Of a DNA stretch of 64,000 nucleotides, positions 36,106 to 43,638 are shown piece by piece (positions within the stretch are counted from its first letter, which is position 1; every line of letters begins with the position of its first letter). The stretch spans positions 268,443-332,442 of the forward strand of contig JAHUUI010000003.1 of the NCBI GenBank assembly GCA_019218315.1, written 5' to 3'. Source of the DNA: Cardiobacteriaceae bacterium TAE3-ERU3. Lineage in GTDB: Bacteria; Pseudomonadota; Gammaproteobacteria; Cardiobacteriales; Cardiobacteriaceae. The notes under the pieces were generated by a model. It worked only from the letters and a program-made list of their open reading frames with translations. It searched no databases and was not told the origin of the DNA. The translations under genes and the position numbers were made by a program.

Positions 36106-36263
36106 CATTATGTATGCACTATTTATAAATCTGTACTCATAATAAGCGCTCAAGCCTTGGAATAGCCAAAAAGCGACTACAGAACAGCATTGTTCTTGTT
36201 TTAATTTTAGCTCTTCTGTGCCATTTTTCTCGCATAAATATGAAAATTTATAAGTCATAAAAA

Positions 36264-36294
36264 ACCCACCATAAGCTTCATTTTTACAGCGGGT
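36264..36294. terminator. bidirectional terminator between lysE-like and lipoprotein genes
   Basis: ACCCAC (36264-36269) and GCGGGT (36289-36294) form a six-pair stem (one G-T) around a 19-base loop. On the minus strand it is followed by TTTTTTA; on the plus strand by CTTTTATTTATA. It serves both convergent genes. Confidence 0.55.
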
Positions 36295-36317
36295 CTTTTA
36301 TTTATATAGATAGTAAA

Positions 36318-37193
36318 TTACTTGACGATTTCGCCGCGCTTTCCACCCAGTCCTACTGTCCATTTATCATCACTATTAGCCTTGACAGCACCAGCTGCTT
36401 CTTCTGCATGTGGTCCATATAAACCAATCATATAACGCCCTACAGTCTGATCAGCAACGGCAACATTCCCTCCAAACATCACTTGAGTTTTATCACCGTT
36501 AAGCAAAACACCCTTACTAAAATCTTTAATCGCATCAGCACTAGCGAGCATACCTTGATCTAATGTAACCCGAACGTTATTGAGCGAATACGATCCATGT
36601 CCACTCTTTTCACCAAAATCCACAGTGTAGTTAAAATTACCATGCCATGTACCTGCATCATTTGTATTCAGGAAAGCGATCCCTCTATACGTAGCTTTAC
36701 CTTGTGCTGGAAGTTTATCAAGTGGAGTAGGTAAACCAGTAATAACTCCAATACCAGCCAATTGCTCATCTTGAGAAACCAAGCTGCCATTTTTGTACTC
36801 CTCTAACTCTCGAGTTGCAATAACAGTTGAATAAAATTGATTATAAGAGACCACTCTATCCTTAATTTGATAATGATCACCATCATCTTCATCAATTGTG
36901 ATAAGTGAATCAGTCTCACTTAATCCCGATTTTAATATAGAAAAATCAATGAGGTTTTTATTATCAACCATGTTAAAGCGGTGCCCATTAATTTCGACAA
37001 TATGATTGATTACCAATTCATCATATTCCCGATCAGGATCATTTAATGTTACAATTATTGTTTTATCAACGATTTCTTGTGGTTTATCACTTTTGTGATC
37101 CTGATCTACCATATTATTGCCACCAGAGCCACCACAAGCACTTAGTAACAGCGACAGTGATACTATCGACGATATATATAAAACTTTATTCAT
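36318..37193 (-). CDS. surface lipoprotein with factor-H-binding/TbpB-like beta-barrel domain (Slam-dependent type)
   Basis: 291 residues. The lipobox is SLSLLLSACGG (Cys at ~20), followed by a flexible GSGG stretch, the pattern of a lipoprotein exposed on the cell surface. The C-terminal ~120 residues resemble the eight-strand barrel of factor-H-binding protein and TbpB: ATYRGIAFLNTN, WHGNFNYTVDFGEKSGHG, then MIGLYGPHAEEAAGAV, with the 'GxFGPxAEExxG' hallmark at the end. Known: such lipoproteins are flipped to the surface by Slam translocons in Neisseria, Moraxella, Haemophilus and Acinetobacter, and bind host factors. No Slam gene is next to it. The ligand is unknown. Confidence 0.75.
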   Translation of the reverse strand: MNKVLYISSIVSLSLLLSACGGSGGNNMVDQDHKSDKPQEIVDKTIIVTLNDPDREYDELVINHIVEINGHRFNMVDNKNLIDFSILKSGLSETDSLITIDEDDGDHYQIKDRVVSYNQFYSTVIATRELEEYKNGSLVSQDEQLAGIGVITGLPTPLDKLPAQGKATYRGIAFLNTNDAGTWHGNFNYTVDFGEKSGHGSYSLNNVRVTLDQGMLASADAIKDFSKGVLLNGDKTQVMFGGNVAVADQTVGRYMIGLYGPHAEEAAGAVKANSDDKWTVGLGGKRGEIVK

Positions 37194-37264
37194 TATTTCC
37201 TCTTTATCTTAATCAAATAACCCACAAAATCAGCGGATATTGCATGATTATATGGTAAAACAGC

Positions 37265-37681
37265 ATGAACCGTATTGATATCATAACCTGCATAACCATC
37301 ATCAATGCCACACCTGAGCAGATTTTGTGCTGACGCAAGATTATGCCCAGAATCAAGCATGAGACAAATTCAGCAGTCACTCACGTCCGATCAATCACAT
37401 ACAAGCCGCCGAAAGCGGCATGTATGCGTATGGTGCGCGGCTCGGCAATCTTTGCCCACTTTACCGGCAACTGGCGCTTCGACGGTATTGACGACAAGTG
37501 CAGCAAAGTCACCTTCAACTACGATCTCGCTGCCAATCCCCGTTGGCTGAGCTGGTTACTTACTCCAATTATCGCCGCTGCATTTCGCCGCACCACACAA
37601 AAGCGCCTAGATGGCCTGAAGGTTTACATCGACGGACAACTAACTAAAAAACAAATACATTCAGAAAAGCATAATATTTAG
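37265..37681 (+). pseudogene. SRPBCC/polyketide-cyclase-like gene broken by an in-frame stop
   Basis: The frame starts MNRIDIITCITIINATPEQI, the usual start of an SRPBCC ligand-binding domain, then meets TGA at 37331-37333 (codon 23). The same frame continues after the stop to 37681 and ends in FAHFTGNWRFDGIDDKCSKV and LDGLKVYIDGQ, the C-terminal half of the same fold (strand pairs, then a long helix). The middle (~50 residues of the normal ~150) is missing or degraded. So the gene is a pseudogene by both nonsense mutation and internal loss. It sits in the accessory zone before uraA. Confidence 0.65.
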
Positions 37682-37731
37682 TAACCTATTCGCGCTATAA
37701 TTCCGCTGTTTTTTGCTTCCGGATCACGCTC

Positions 37732-38964
37732 ATGCCATTTTCCTTTAAAGAAATCCTCGTCGGCATTCAAATGCTGTTCGTCGCCTTTGGCGCATTGGTA
37801 CTCGTGCCACTGCTCACCGGCATCAGCCCTGCTGTTGCCCTGCTCTCAGCCGGTATCGGCACCCTACTGTTCCAATGGATAACCGGTCGGCAAGTGCCGA
37901 TTTTTTTGGGCTCGTCATTCGCCTTTATCGCACCGCTCTCTATCGCCATCGGCCAATGGGGGCTTGCAGCGACTCAAGGCGGTATCATCGCCGTCGCAGG
38001 CGTTTATCTCATCTTCGCCTTGCTCATTCGCATCCTCGGTGTCGGCTTTATTCACCGTATTTTCCCGCCAATCGTCATTGCACCAGTAATCATGGTCATC
38101 GGTTTATCACTCGCACCAGTCGCAGCCAATATGGCGATGGGGCTGACTGGCGACGGTAGCACCGAGCTGATTGCAAAAAATCCTGCTATGCTCACCGCAT
38201 TGGTCGCACTGATGACGACCATCATCGTCGCACTTTACACCCGTGGCCTGACCAAATTGCTCGCCGTATTCGCTGGCATCATCGCCGGTTATATTGCGGC
38301 ATTTGCCTTTGGCATTGCTGACTTTGACGCTGTGCGTGATGCTGCGTGGTTCGCCCTACCGCCAGTGACGATGCCATCATTTAATCTTGAAGCAATGCTG
38401 TTCCTGATCCCTATTGCCATTGCACCGGCGATTGAGCACCTTGGTGATGTCGCGGTAATCAGTGAAGTATGTAAAAAGGATTTCTTCAAGAAGCCCGGTC
38501 TGCACCGCACCATGGCTGGCGACGGTGTCGCGATAGCCTTTGCCGGGCTGGTCGGCGGCCCGCCGGTCACCACCTACTCAGAGGTAACCGGCGCAGTCTC
38601 AATCACTGGTGCCAAGCAGGCTCGCATCATGATTTACGCAGCCTGTGCTGCTATCGTGCTCGCCTTCTGCGGCAAACTCGCAGCTTTCCTCAGCAATATG
38701 CCAACCCCGATCATGGGCGGCATCATGATGCTGCTGTTCGGTACGATTGCCGCAATGGGTGCACGTACTTTGCTTGACTCACGCACCGACCTCACCAGCG
38801 AACGCAGTGTCGTCATCATCGCGGTAACGCTGGTCGTTGGCTTGGGTAACGTCATCATCCAGCTCGGCCCGATCAATCTGCAAGGTATCGGCCTGTCTGC
38901 GGTGACCGCGATTATCCTCAATCTGGTTCTGCCACACAGAAGCAGCGTAAACAAAGCGCAATAA
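37732..38964 (+). CDS. uraA: uracil/xanthine permease (NCS2 family, UraA-like)
   Basis: 410 residues, fourteen predicted membrane segments. NCS2 signatures are FLGSSFAFIAPLS (N-terminal gate strand), IAPAIEHLGDVAVISEVCKKDF (~residue 225; Glu-His pair like UraA Glu241/His245) and GGPPVTTYSEVTGAVSITG (~residue 280; substrate Glu). It is a proton-coupled nucleobase symporter in the inner membrane. UraA itself has GGPPNTTYGE; the Val and Ser changes here leave uracil probable but xanthine-type specificity not excluded. A strong hairpin follows the stop. Confidence 0.85.
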   Translation: MPFSFKEILVGIQMLFVAFGALVLVPLLTGISPAVALLSAGIGTLLFQWITGRQVPIFLGSSFAFIAPLSIAIGQWGLAATQGGIIAVAGVYLIFALLIRILGVGFIHRIFPPIVIAPVIMVIGLSLAPVAANMAMGLTGDGSTELIAKNPAMLTALVALMTTIIVALYTRGLTKLLAVFAGIIAGYIAAFAFGIADFDAVRDAAWFALPPVTMPSFNLEAMLFLIPIAIAPAIEHLGDVAVISEVCKKDFFKKPGLHRTMAGDGVAIAFAGLVGGPPVTTYSEVTGAVSITGAKQARIMIYAACAAIVLAFCGKLAAFLSNMPTPIMGGIMMLLFGTIAAMGARTLLDSRTDLTSERSVVIIAVTLVVGLGNVIIQLGPINLQGIGLSAVTAIILNLVLPHRSSVNKAQ

Positions 38965-38976
38965 CATCTCTATACT

Positions 38977-39002
38977 GGCGGCATGCTTAACGGCATGCCG
39001 CC
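38977..39002. terminator. strong stem-loop between uraA and the FNT gene
   Basis: Perfect ten-base inverted repeat GGCGGCATGC (38977-38986) and GCATGCCGCC (38993-39002), loop TTAACG, 13 bases after the uraA stop. The plus-strand tail is TACTCTCTTTACG. It probably terminates uraA. Confidence 0.65.
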
Positions 39003-39075
39003 TACTCTCTTTACGACAAGTTTAAACCTTCCACATTCACACTTCGTGGGACTTGTTATTTCTTTTTTGAAGAAA

Positions 39076-39927
39076 TCAATCCGATTGATTGAGGCCCGCC
39101 ATAAATGCGCGGTATTTCAGTGCCGCGACAAAGAACGCACCGCCGCAGGCATTGCCGCCGAGCGCAAGGGCAAGAAAGATAAAGTAGTCTGACCAGCCAA
39201 TAGAATCGCCGGCAAGTAGCCCTGCCGCTACCTCGACATTCCCGACAATACTGTGGTGCAAACCGAGAAAACCAATCCCCGAGGTGATGATAAACACCAG
39301 CACAATGCGGCTAATGGTGTCTTTCGCCGAAGTAACCAGCCACGACAGCAATCCCATCAACCAACCGGCAAGTACCGCACTGGTGAATAGCACTAATGGC
39401 GGAATATCGGTTGCGTGTTTGGCAAGCGTCGCCATCTCTTGGTGGCTGAACCAGTCCATCTGCGGTGCAAGCCACAATGCGCCAATCGCGAACAGCCAGC
39501 CGCCAATCAGGTTACCGGCGATGACGATGCCCCACAGCTTGAGCAAGCTACCGACACTGCGCAGTTTGTTGAGTACTGGCAAGGTCAAAAGTGAGGTTTG
39601 CTCGGTGAACAGTAGTGCCTGACCGATGACAACGATGATAAACCCAACCGGATAAAACAGCCCCGAAGCACGGAATGCCCATTCGGCGGGTAGAAAGGTA
39701 TTCGCGACATGAAATGCCAACATCAGCAGCAAATAGCTGAAGCCGATTTCCAGTCCGGCTGTTAGTGCGCTGGTGAACAAGCCTCTGGTCGAACGGTCAA
39801 AGGTATCCTGCGCGTGAAGAATTTGCTCAATCAGAATCTCGCCATGGGTTTTCGGTTCAGTGACCTCACTGCCTTCTTCGTGAATCTTTTGCTTGACCGC
39901 TTCTCGGCGTTCTTTACTGTCGCTCAT
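39076..39927 (-). CDS. formate/nitrite transporter (FNT) family channel, YfdC-like
   Basis: 283 residues, six membrane helices after a charged N-terminal segment (KERREAVKQKIHEEGSEVTEPKTHGEILIEQ), the layout of the YfdC subgroup. The conserved pore blocks are GLHHSIVGNVEV (central histidine, ~residue 215) and GGNACGGAFFVAAL (~residue 260). Known: FNT pentamers conduct small monovalent anions such as formate, nitrite, lactate or hydrosulfide; the YfdC substrate is unknown. The ATG at 39927 follows the panC stop after seven bases, making it the last gene of the pcnB-folK-panB-panC unit. Confidence 0.82.
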   Translation of the reverse strand: MSDSKERREAVKQKIHEEGSEVTEPKTHGEILIEQILHAQDTFDRSTRGLFTSALTAGLEIGFSYLLLMLAFHVANTFLPAEWAFRASGLFYPVGFIIVVIGQALLFTEQTSLLTLPVLNKLRSVGSLLKLWGIVIAGNLIGGWLFAIGALWLAPQMDWFSHQEMATLAKHATDIPPLVLFTSAVLAGWLMGLLSWLVTSAKDTISRIVLVFIITSGIGFLGLHHSIVGNVEVAAGLLAGDSIGWSDYFIFLALALGGNACGGAFFVAALKYRAFMAGLNQSD

Positions 39928-39934
39928 GGGAATA

Positions 39935-40780
39935 CTATCCAAAAGTAAGGTTGTCGATTAAGCGGGTTTTGCCTAGGCGGGCAGCCGCAAGCAAAACGAC
40001 TGGTGCAGATGCGTCATGTGCCACGCCGAGGTCAGCCTGTGTACGCAGTTCGAGGTATTCAGGGGCAAAGCCTTTGTCACGCAAAATGGTTTGCGCGCGC
40101 TCGAGCACCGCCGCGACGGGTTTGCCTTGCTCAATCAATTCACGGCAACGCTGCATGACTTTATAAAGCAGTGGCGCAAGTTTGCGTTCTGCGTCGCTCA
40201 AATACTGATTGCGCGAACTGAGTGCAAGTCCATCTTCTGCGCGTACCGTATCACCACTGACAACATCGACCGGGAAATGCAGGTCATCGACCATGCGGCG
40301 GATGATCCACTGCTGCTGATAGTCTTTGGCGCCAAATACCGCGTGCTTGGGCTCGACGAGGTGAAACAGGCGTGAAACAACCGCCACTACGCCGTGAAAA
40401 TGTCCCTGCCGCTGCGCACCACAGAGAATATCGGTATAGCGTGACGGCAAGGTGTAGCCGATGGCATCATCTTTACCAAACGGGTAAATCAGCGCATCGT
40501 CGGGCATAAATACCGCTTCGACGCCGAGCTGGTCAAGCTTGTCGATGTCGTCCTGCGGTGTGCGTGGATAGTTGGCGAAGTCTTCATTCGGCCCGAACTG
40601 GGTCGGGTTGACGTAGATCGATGCGATAACGCTGTCGGTACGGGTGAATGCCTGTCGCATCAGCGCGAGATGACCGTCGTGCAGGTTGCCCATGGTTGGC
40701 ACCAGCGTCCACGCACGGCCGGCATCGCGGTGATTGAGTTTCCATTCGGTGAGGCTTTTGATGTCCTTAATCACGCGCAT
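39935..40780 (-). CDS. panC: pantoate-beta-alanine ligase (pantothenate synthetase)
   Basis: 281 residues from the ATG at 40780 (MRVIKDIKSL), preceded by CGGAGC; a 60-codon upstream extension lies within panB and is rejected. Motifs are VPTMGNLHDGHLALMR (ATP-binding HxGH-like, ~residue 27), IYVNPTQFGPNEDF, RQGHFHGVVAVVSRLF and the KMSKS-like SSRNQYLS. It joins pantoate and beta-alanine with ATP in coenzyme A synthesis. The gene overlaps panB by 14 bases. No panD is visible in the window. Confidence 0.96.
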   Translation of the reverse strand: MRVIKDIKSLTEWKLNHRDAGRAWTLVPTMGNLHDGHLALMRQAFTRTDSVIASIYVNPTQFGPNEDFANYPRTPQDDIDKLDQLGVEAVFMPDDALIYPFGKDDAIGYTLPSRYTDILCGAQRQGHFHGVVAVVSRLFHLVEPKHAVFGAKDYQQQWIIRRMVDDLHFPVDVVSGDTVRAEDGLALSSRNQYLSDAERKLAPLLYKVMQRCRELIEQGKPVAAVLERAQTILRDKGFAPEYLELRTQADLGVAHDASAPVVLLAAARLGKTRLIDNLTFG

Positions 40781-41561
40781 GTTGCTGCTCCGGAAATTGC
40801 CCTGCACGCACTGCGTCGCAATAGGCGCGGAAGGCATCAAGGATGCTGGCGTTGCCTTGCAGGAAGTTACGAGAAAAATACGGTAAATGTGGTGAAATGC
40901 CGAGCACGTCGTAGCAGACCAATACCTGTCCATCGGTGTCCGCACCGCAGCCAATGCCAATCACGGGAATATCCAGCGCTGTACTGATCTCAGCGGCAAG
41001 ACCACGCGGGATACATTCGAGCACCAGCATATCTGCACCGGCTTTCTGTACAGCATGGGCTTGCTCACGCAAGGTATCTGCTTCGCCCGCGCGCTTGCCA
41101 ATCGTGCGGTAGCCGCCGAGTTTATCGACGGTTTGCGGGGTCAGCCCGAGGTGCGCACAAACGGCGATATTTTGTTCACTCAAGGCGCGGATAACGCCAA
41201 GCTGAGCCGCTTGCCCGCCTTCGAGCTTGAGCATATTGGCTTGCCCTTGCTGCATGAGCATACGCGCCGTGGTGAGTGCATCGTCAACTGTGGCGTAACT
41301 CATGAACGGCATATCGACCACACGCCAACAGTTGGGGGCGCCACGCGCAACTGCGGCGGCATGGTACGCCATGTCGGCAACCGTGACTGCCGTGGTGTTG
41401 TGCTGTCCGGCAACAACCATGCCCAGCGAATCACCGACCAATAAGCAATCGACGTCAGCCTGCTGCGCTAAGGCTGCAAAACTGGCGTCGTAGGCGGTGA
41501 GCATGGTCAGCTTGTCACCGTCGCGGTATTTCTTTTGTAATGCGGTTAGCGTACTGCCCAT
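40767..41561 (-). CDS. panB: 3-methyl-2-oxobutanoate hydroxymethyltransferase
   Basis: 264 residues from the ATG at 41561, the same as E. coli PanB; a longer frame to 41618 lies within folK. Motifs are MLTAYDASFAALAQQADVDC, LVGDSLGMVVAG (metal ligand Asp), the substrate Lys/Glu in MLKLEGGQ, AHLGLTPQ and CVIP-like VLECIPRGLA with the catalytic Glu. It makes ketopantoate from ketoisovalerate and methylene-THF, the first step to pantothenate. GGAAG precedes the start; overlaps link it to both folK and panC. Confidence 0.96.
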   Translation of the reverse strand: MGSTLTALQKKYRDGDKLTMLTAYDASFAALAQQADVDCLLVGDSLGMVVAGQHNTTAVTVADMAYHAAAVARGAPNCWRVVDMPFMSYATVDDALTTARMLMQQGQANMLKLEGGQAAQLGVIRALSEQNIAVCAHLGLTPQTVDKLGGYRTIGKRAGEADTLREQAHAVQKAGADMLVLECIPRGLAAEISTALDIPVIGIGCGADTDGQVLVCYDVLGISPHLPYFSRNFLQGNASILDAFRAYCDAVRAGQFPEQQHARD

Positions 41562-42043
41562 CGTGCGTCTTCCACGGTTGGCAAAGGCTCGGCGTGCAAT
41601 GCGGCAAGACAATCGCATACCGTGCCGTGCTGCGCTATGACCGCATCAGGGTCGATCGCTGCCAACGGCTCAAGCACAAATGCACGCTCGTGCATCGCCG
41701 GATGAGGAACGCACAGATCAGGTGTGTCGATTTGCTGCTCGTCATAGAGCAATACGTCGAGGTCGAGGGTGCGCGGACCATTTTTGATCGTGCGTACCCT
41801 GCCCTGAGCCTGTTCGGTCGCCATCATCAATGCCAATACATCATGAGGTTTGAGGTCCGTCTGGTAGCGCACCACGGCATTGATGAAATCAGGTTGTTCG
41901 GTGATGCCGAATGGCGGCGTACGGTACAGTGGCGAAGCAGCCTGCTCGTCCATTTTTGCAGCAAGCGCGGTACGCGCTTCGACCAGTTGCGCGATGGGAT
42001 CAGCCTGATTGCTGCCAAACGCAATCCAAACCGACGCACTCAC
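41546..42043 (-). CDS. folK: 2-amino-4-hydroxy-6-hydroxymethyldihydropteridine pyrophosphokinase (HPPK)
   Basis: 165 residues. HPPK motifs are VWIAFGSNQADP at the N-terminus, SPLYRTPPFG, QPDFINAVVRYQTDL and the catalytic loop GPRTLDLDVLLYD (two metal-binding Asp, ~residues 95-97), then VPHPAMHERAFVLEPLA. It transfers pyrophosphate from ATP to the pterin in folate synthesis. The start codon is GTG and overlaps the pcnB stop (GTGA). The pcnB-folK-panB-panC order is conserved in gammaproteobacteria. Confidence 0.96.
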   Translation of the reverse strand: MSASVWIAFGSNQADPIAQLVEARTALAAKMDEQAASPLYRTPPFGITEQPDFINAVVRYQTDLKPHDVLALMMATEQAQGRVRTIKNGPRTLDLDVLLYDEQQIDTPDLCVPHPAMHERAFVLEPLAAIDPDAVIAQHGTVCDCLAALHAEPLPTVEDARWAVR

Positions 42044-43386
42044 GAACGGCTCCGGCGTTTGCGTCCGCCACGGCGGCGCGGCTTGCCATCGCGATTATTG
42101 CCACGGTTATCACGGTTATCACGGTTATTTTGGCCGTGACGGCGATCATTGTGATCGGGAATCATGTCGCTGTTTTCTTGAATATCGGTCCACCACTCGA
42201 CCATATCACCCAGTGGTTCACCGGCGGCGTGGCGGATAAGCATAAAGTCGTAAGCGGCACGGAAACGCGGATGGCTGAGCAAGCTCTGGATTTTCTTGCT
42301 GCTGTTACCAACCAGTTCAAAGCGCGCTTGCAGCGTCCAAATTTCGCGGATCATGCCGCGCAAGCGCACGGGAATGGAAATACGGTCAGCGGCGGCAAGG
42401 TGAACGACGTCGACTGCTTCGTGCATTGCGGCGTGCCAGTTATCGTGTTCCTTGAGCAATCCTTGATAGGAAAGCTGATACACCGGCCACAAAATAGCAG
42501 CGAGCAAGAAAGCGATAGTAACGGGCTTGCCTTCGGCGAGGCGCTTGTCGGTATTAATCAGTGATTGCGCGACCATACGCTGCGCATAAGCGGCGTAGCT
42601 CTTGTTCGGATGGGTAAACACGCGCGCAGCATCCGGGAACAAGGCACTGAACAGGTCGTAGCGTTGTAGCGCAGTAAAGCAGCGCTCACCGTAGCCGCCG
42701 AGGAACAACTTTTGCGCTTCATCGAACAGGCGCGCTGCGGGTACGGCTTTCAACCCTTCAGCGCAACGGGCAATCGCCGCTTCGCTGTCGTGATCAATGT
42801 CCATGCCGAGCTTGGCGGCAAAACGCGCCGCGCGCAACATGCGCACCGGATCTTCCACATAGCGGGTATCGGGATCACCAATTACGCGAATACGTTTGGC
42901 ATGAATGTCGTCCATTGCGCCGATGTAGTCGAGAATTTCGCCCGTCTGCACGTCGTAGTACAGCGCGTTAATGGTGAAATCACGGCGCACCACGTCGTCT
43001 TCAATCGTGCCGTAGTGGTTGTCTTCAAGCACGTGCCCATGCGGGTCGGTTCGCGTTTCACGGTCCGGCGGGGCGCGGAACGTGGCGACTTCAATGATCT
43101 CGCGTCCGTAGTGAATGTGCGCAAGGCGGAAGCGCCGCCCGATCAGGCGACAATTGCGGAACAGCCCGGCGACTTCTTCAGGTCGCGCGTTAGTGGCAAT
43201 GTCAAAATCTTTCGGCTCTTGTCCGAGTAACAAATCGCGGATACAACCGCCGACCAAATAGGCATCAAAGCCCGCATCGGTCAGCTGGTTAACAATCTTG
43301 ATCGCACGGCGATCGAATTGGTCGTTGGTGACGCCGTACGCCTTGCCGTCAAGGCGCGTACATTGTGGTTCATTGGCTTGGCTCAT
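42040..43386 (-). CDS. pcnB: poly(A) polymerase I
   Basis: 448 residues. The nucleotidyltransferase head has YLVGGCIRDLLLGQEPKDFDIATNARPEE, with the catalytic DxD in DFDIATN, and RRFRLAHIHYG; the tRNA-binding region has RRDFTINALYYD and DPVRMLRAARFAAKL. It polyadenylates RNAs and speeds their decay; PcnB is told apart from CCA-adding enzyme by the RRFRLxH(I/V) block. The basic, Arg-rich tail (~45 residues) contains a DNR-type tripeptide repeat encoded by a 9-base tandem repeat. It heads the folK-panB-panC unit. Confidence 0.94.
   Translation of the reverse strand: MSQANEPQCTRLDGKAYGVTNDQFDRRAIKIVNQLTDAGFDAYLVGGCIRDLLLGQEPKDFDIATNARPEEVAGLFRNCRLIGRRFRLAHIHYGREIIEVATFRAPPDRETRTDPHGHVLEDNHYGTIEDDVVRRDFTINALYYDVQTGEILDYIGAMDDIHAKRIRVIGDPDTRYVEDPVRMLRAARFAAKLGMDIDHDSEAAIARCAEGLKAVPAARLFDEAQKLFLGGYGERCFTALQRYDLFSALFPDAARVFTHPNKSYAAYAQRMVAQSLINTDKRLAEGKPVTIAFLLAAILWPVYQLSYQGLLKEHDNWHAAMHEAVDVVHLAAADRISIPVRLRGMIREIWTLQARFELVGNSSKKIQSLLSHPRFRAAYDFMLIRHAAGEPLGDMVEWWTDIQENSDMIPDHNDRRHGQNNRDNRDNRGNNRDGKPRRRGGRKRRSRS
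42102..42128. repeat. 9-base tandem repeat in the 3' end of pcnB
   Basis: Three exact copies of CACGGTTAT on the plus strand (42102-42110, 42111-42119, 42120-42128). On the coding strand it encodes repeated Asn-Arg-Asp units in the basic tail. As the unit is a multiple of three, copy-number changes would lengthen or shorten the tail without a frameshift. Confidence 0.75.
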
Positions 43387-43638
43387 GTGCCATCCTCGTC
43401 AATGTTCGCAGCCACGCCATAGCCATACCAACCAAACCGATTGGCAGAGTGTTGCAATGTAGGATTCCGTTTATGCAATCTATAGCGTAGTGCGATGGTT
43501 GAAATGATGGCAGTGGATGCCGGTTGGCTCGCCCAACCCGCTTCACTGCCTCCTTTGCGTTATTCTGCTGCGCGAAGCCCCATCATGCCATGAGGGGCAT
43601 CGGTGGGCGCTTATTGCCCACAACCGCAGTATCAAGAA
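43387..43638 (-). other. gap between cysJ and pcnB with two stem-loops
   Basis: 252 bases without a gene. Just after the cysJ stop on the minus strand, GTGGGC and GCCCAC (43603-43608 with 43616-43621, seven-base loop) form a hairpin, followed by a second imperfect one (about 43577-43599). No T-run follows, but together they may end the gltB-cysJ transcript. The pcnB promoter should lie nearer 43400-43500; none was picked with confidence. Confidence 0.4.

Noticed and set aside
37331-37333. TGA as a selenocysteine codon in the SRPBCC gene
   Set aside because: The family has no selenoprotein members, no SECIS-like hairpin is evident just downstream, and the gene also lacks part of its middle.
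40781-40960. 60-residue N-terminal extension of PanC
   Set aside because: It lies inside panB in another frame, has no family match, and the internal ATG has a good ribosome site and gives the normal PanC length.
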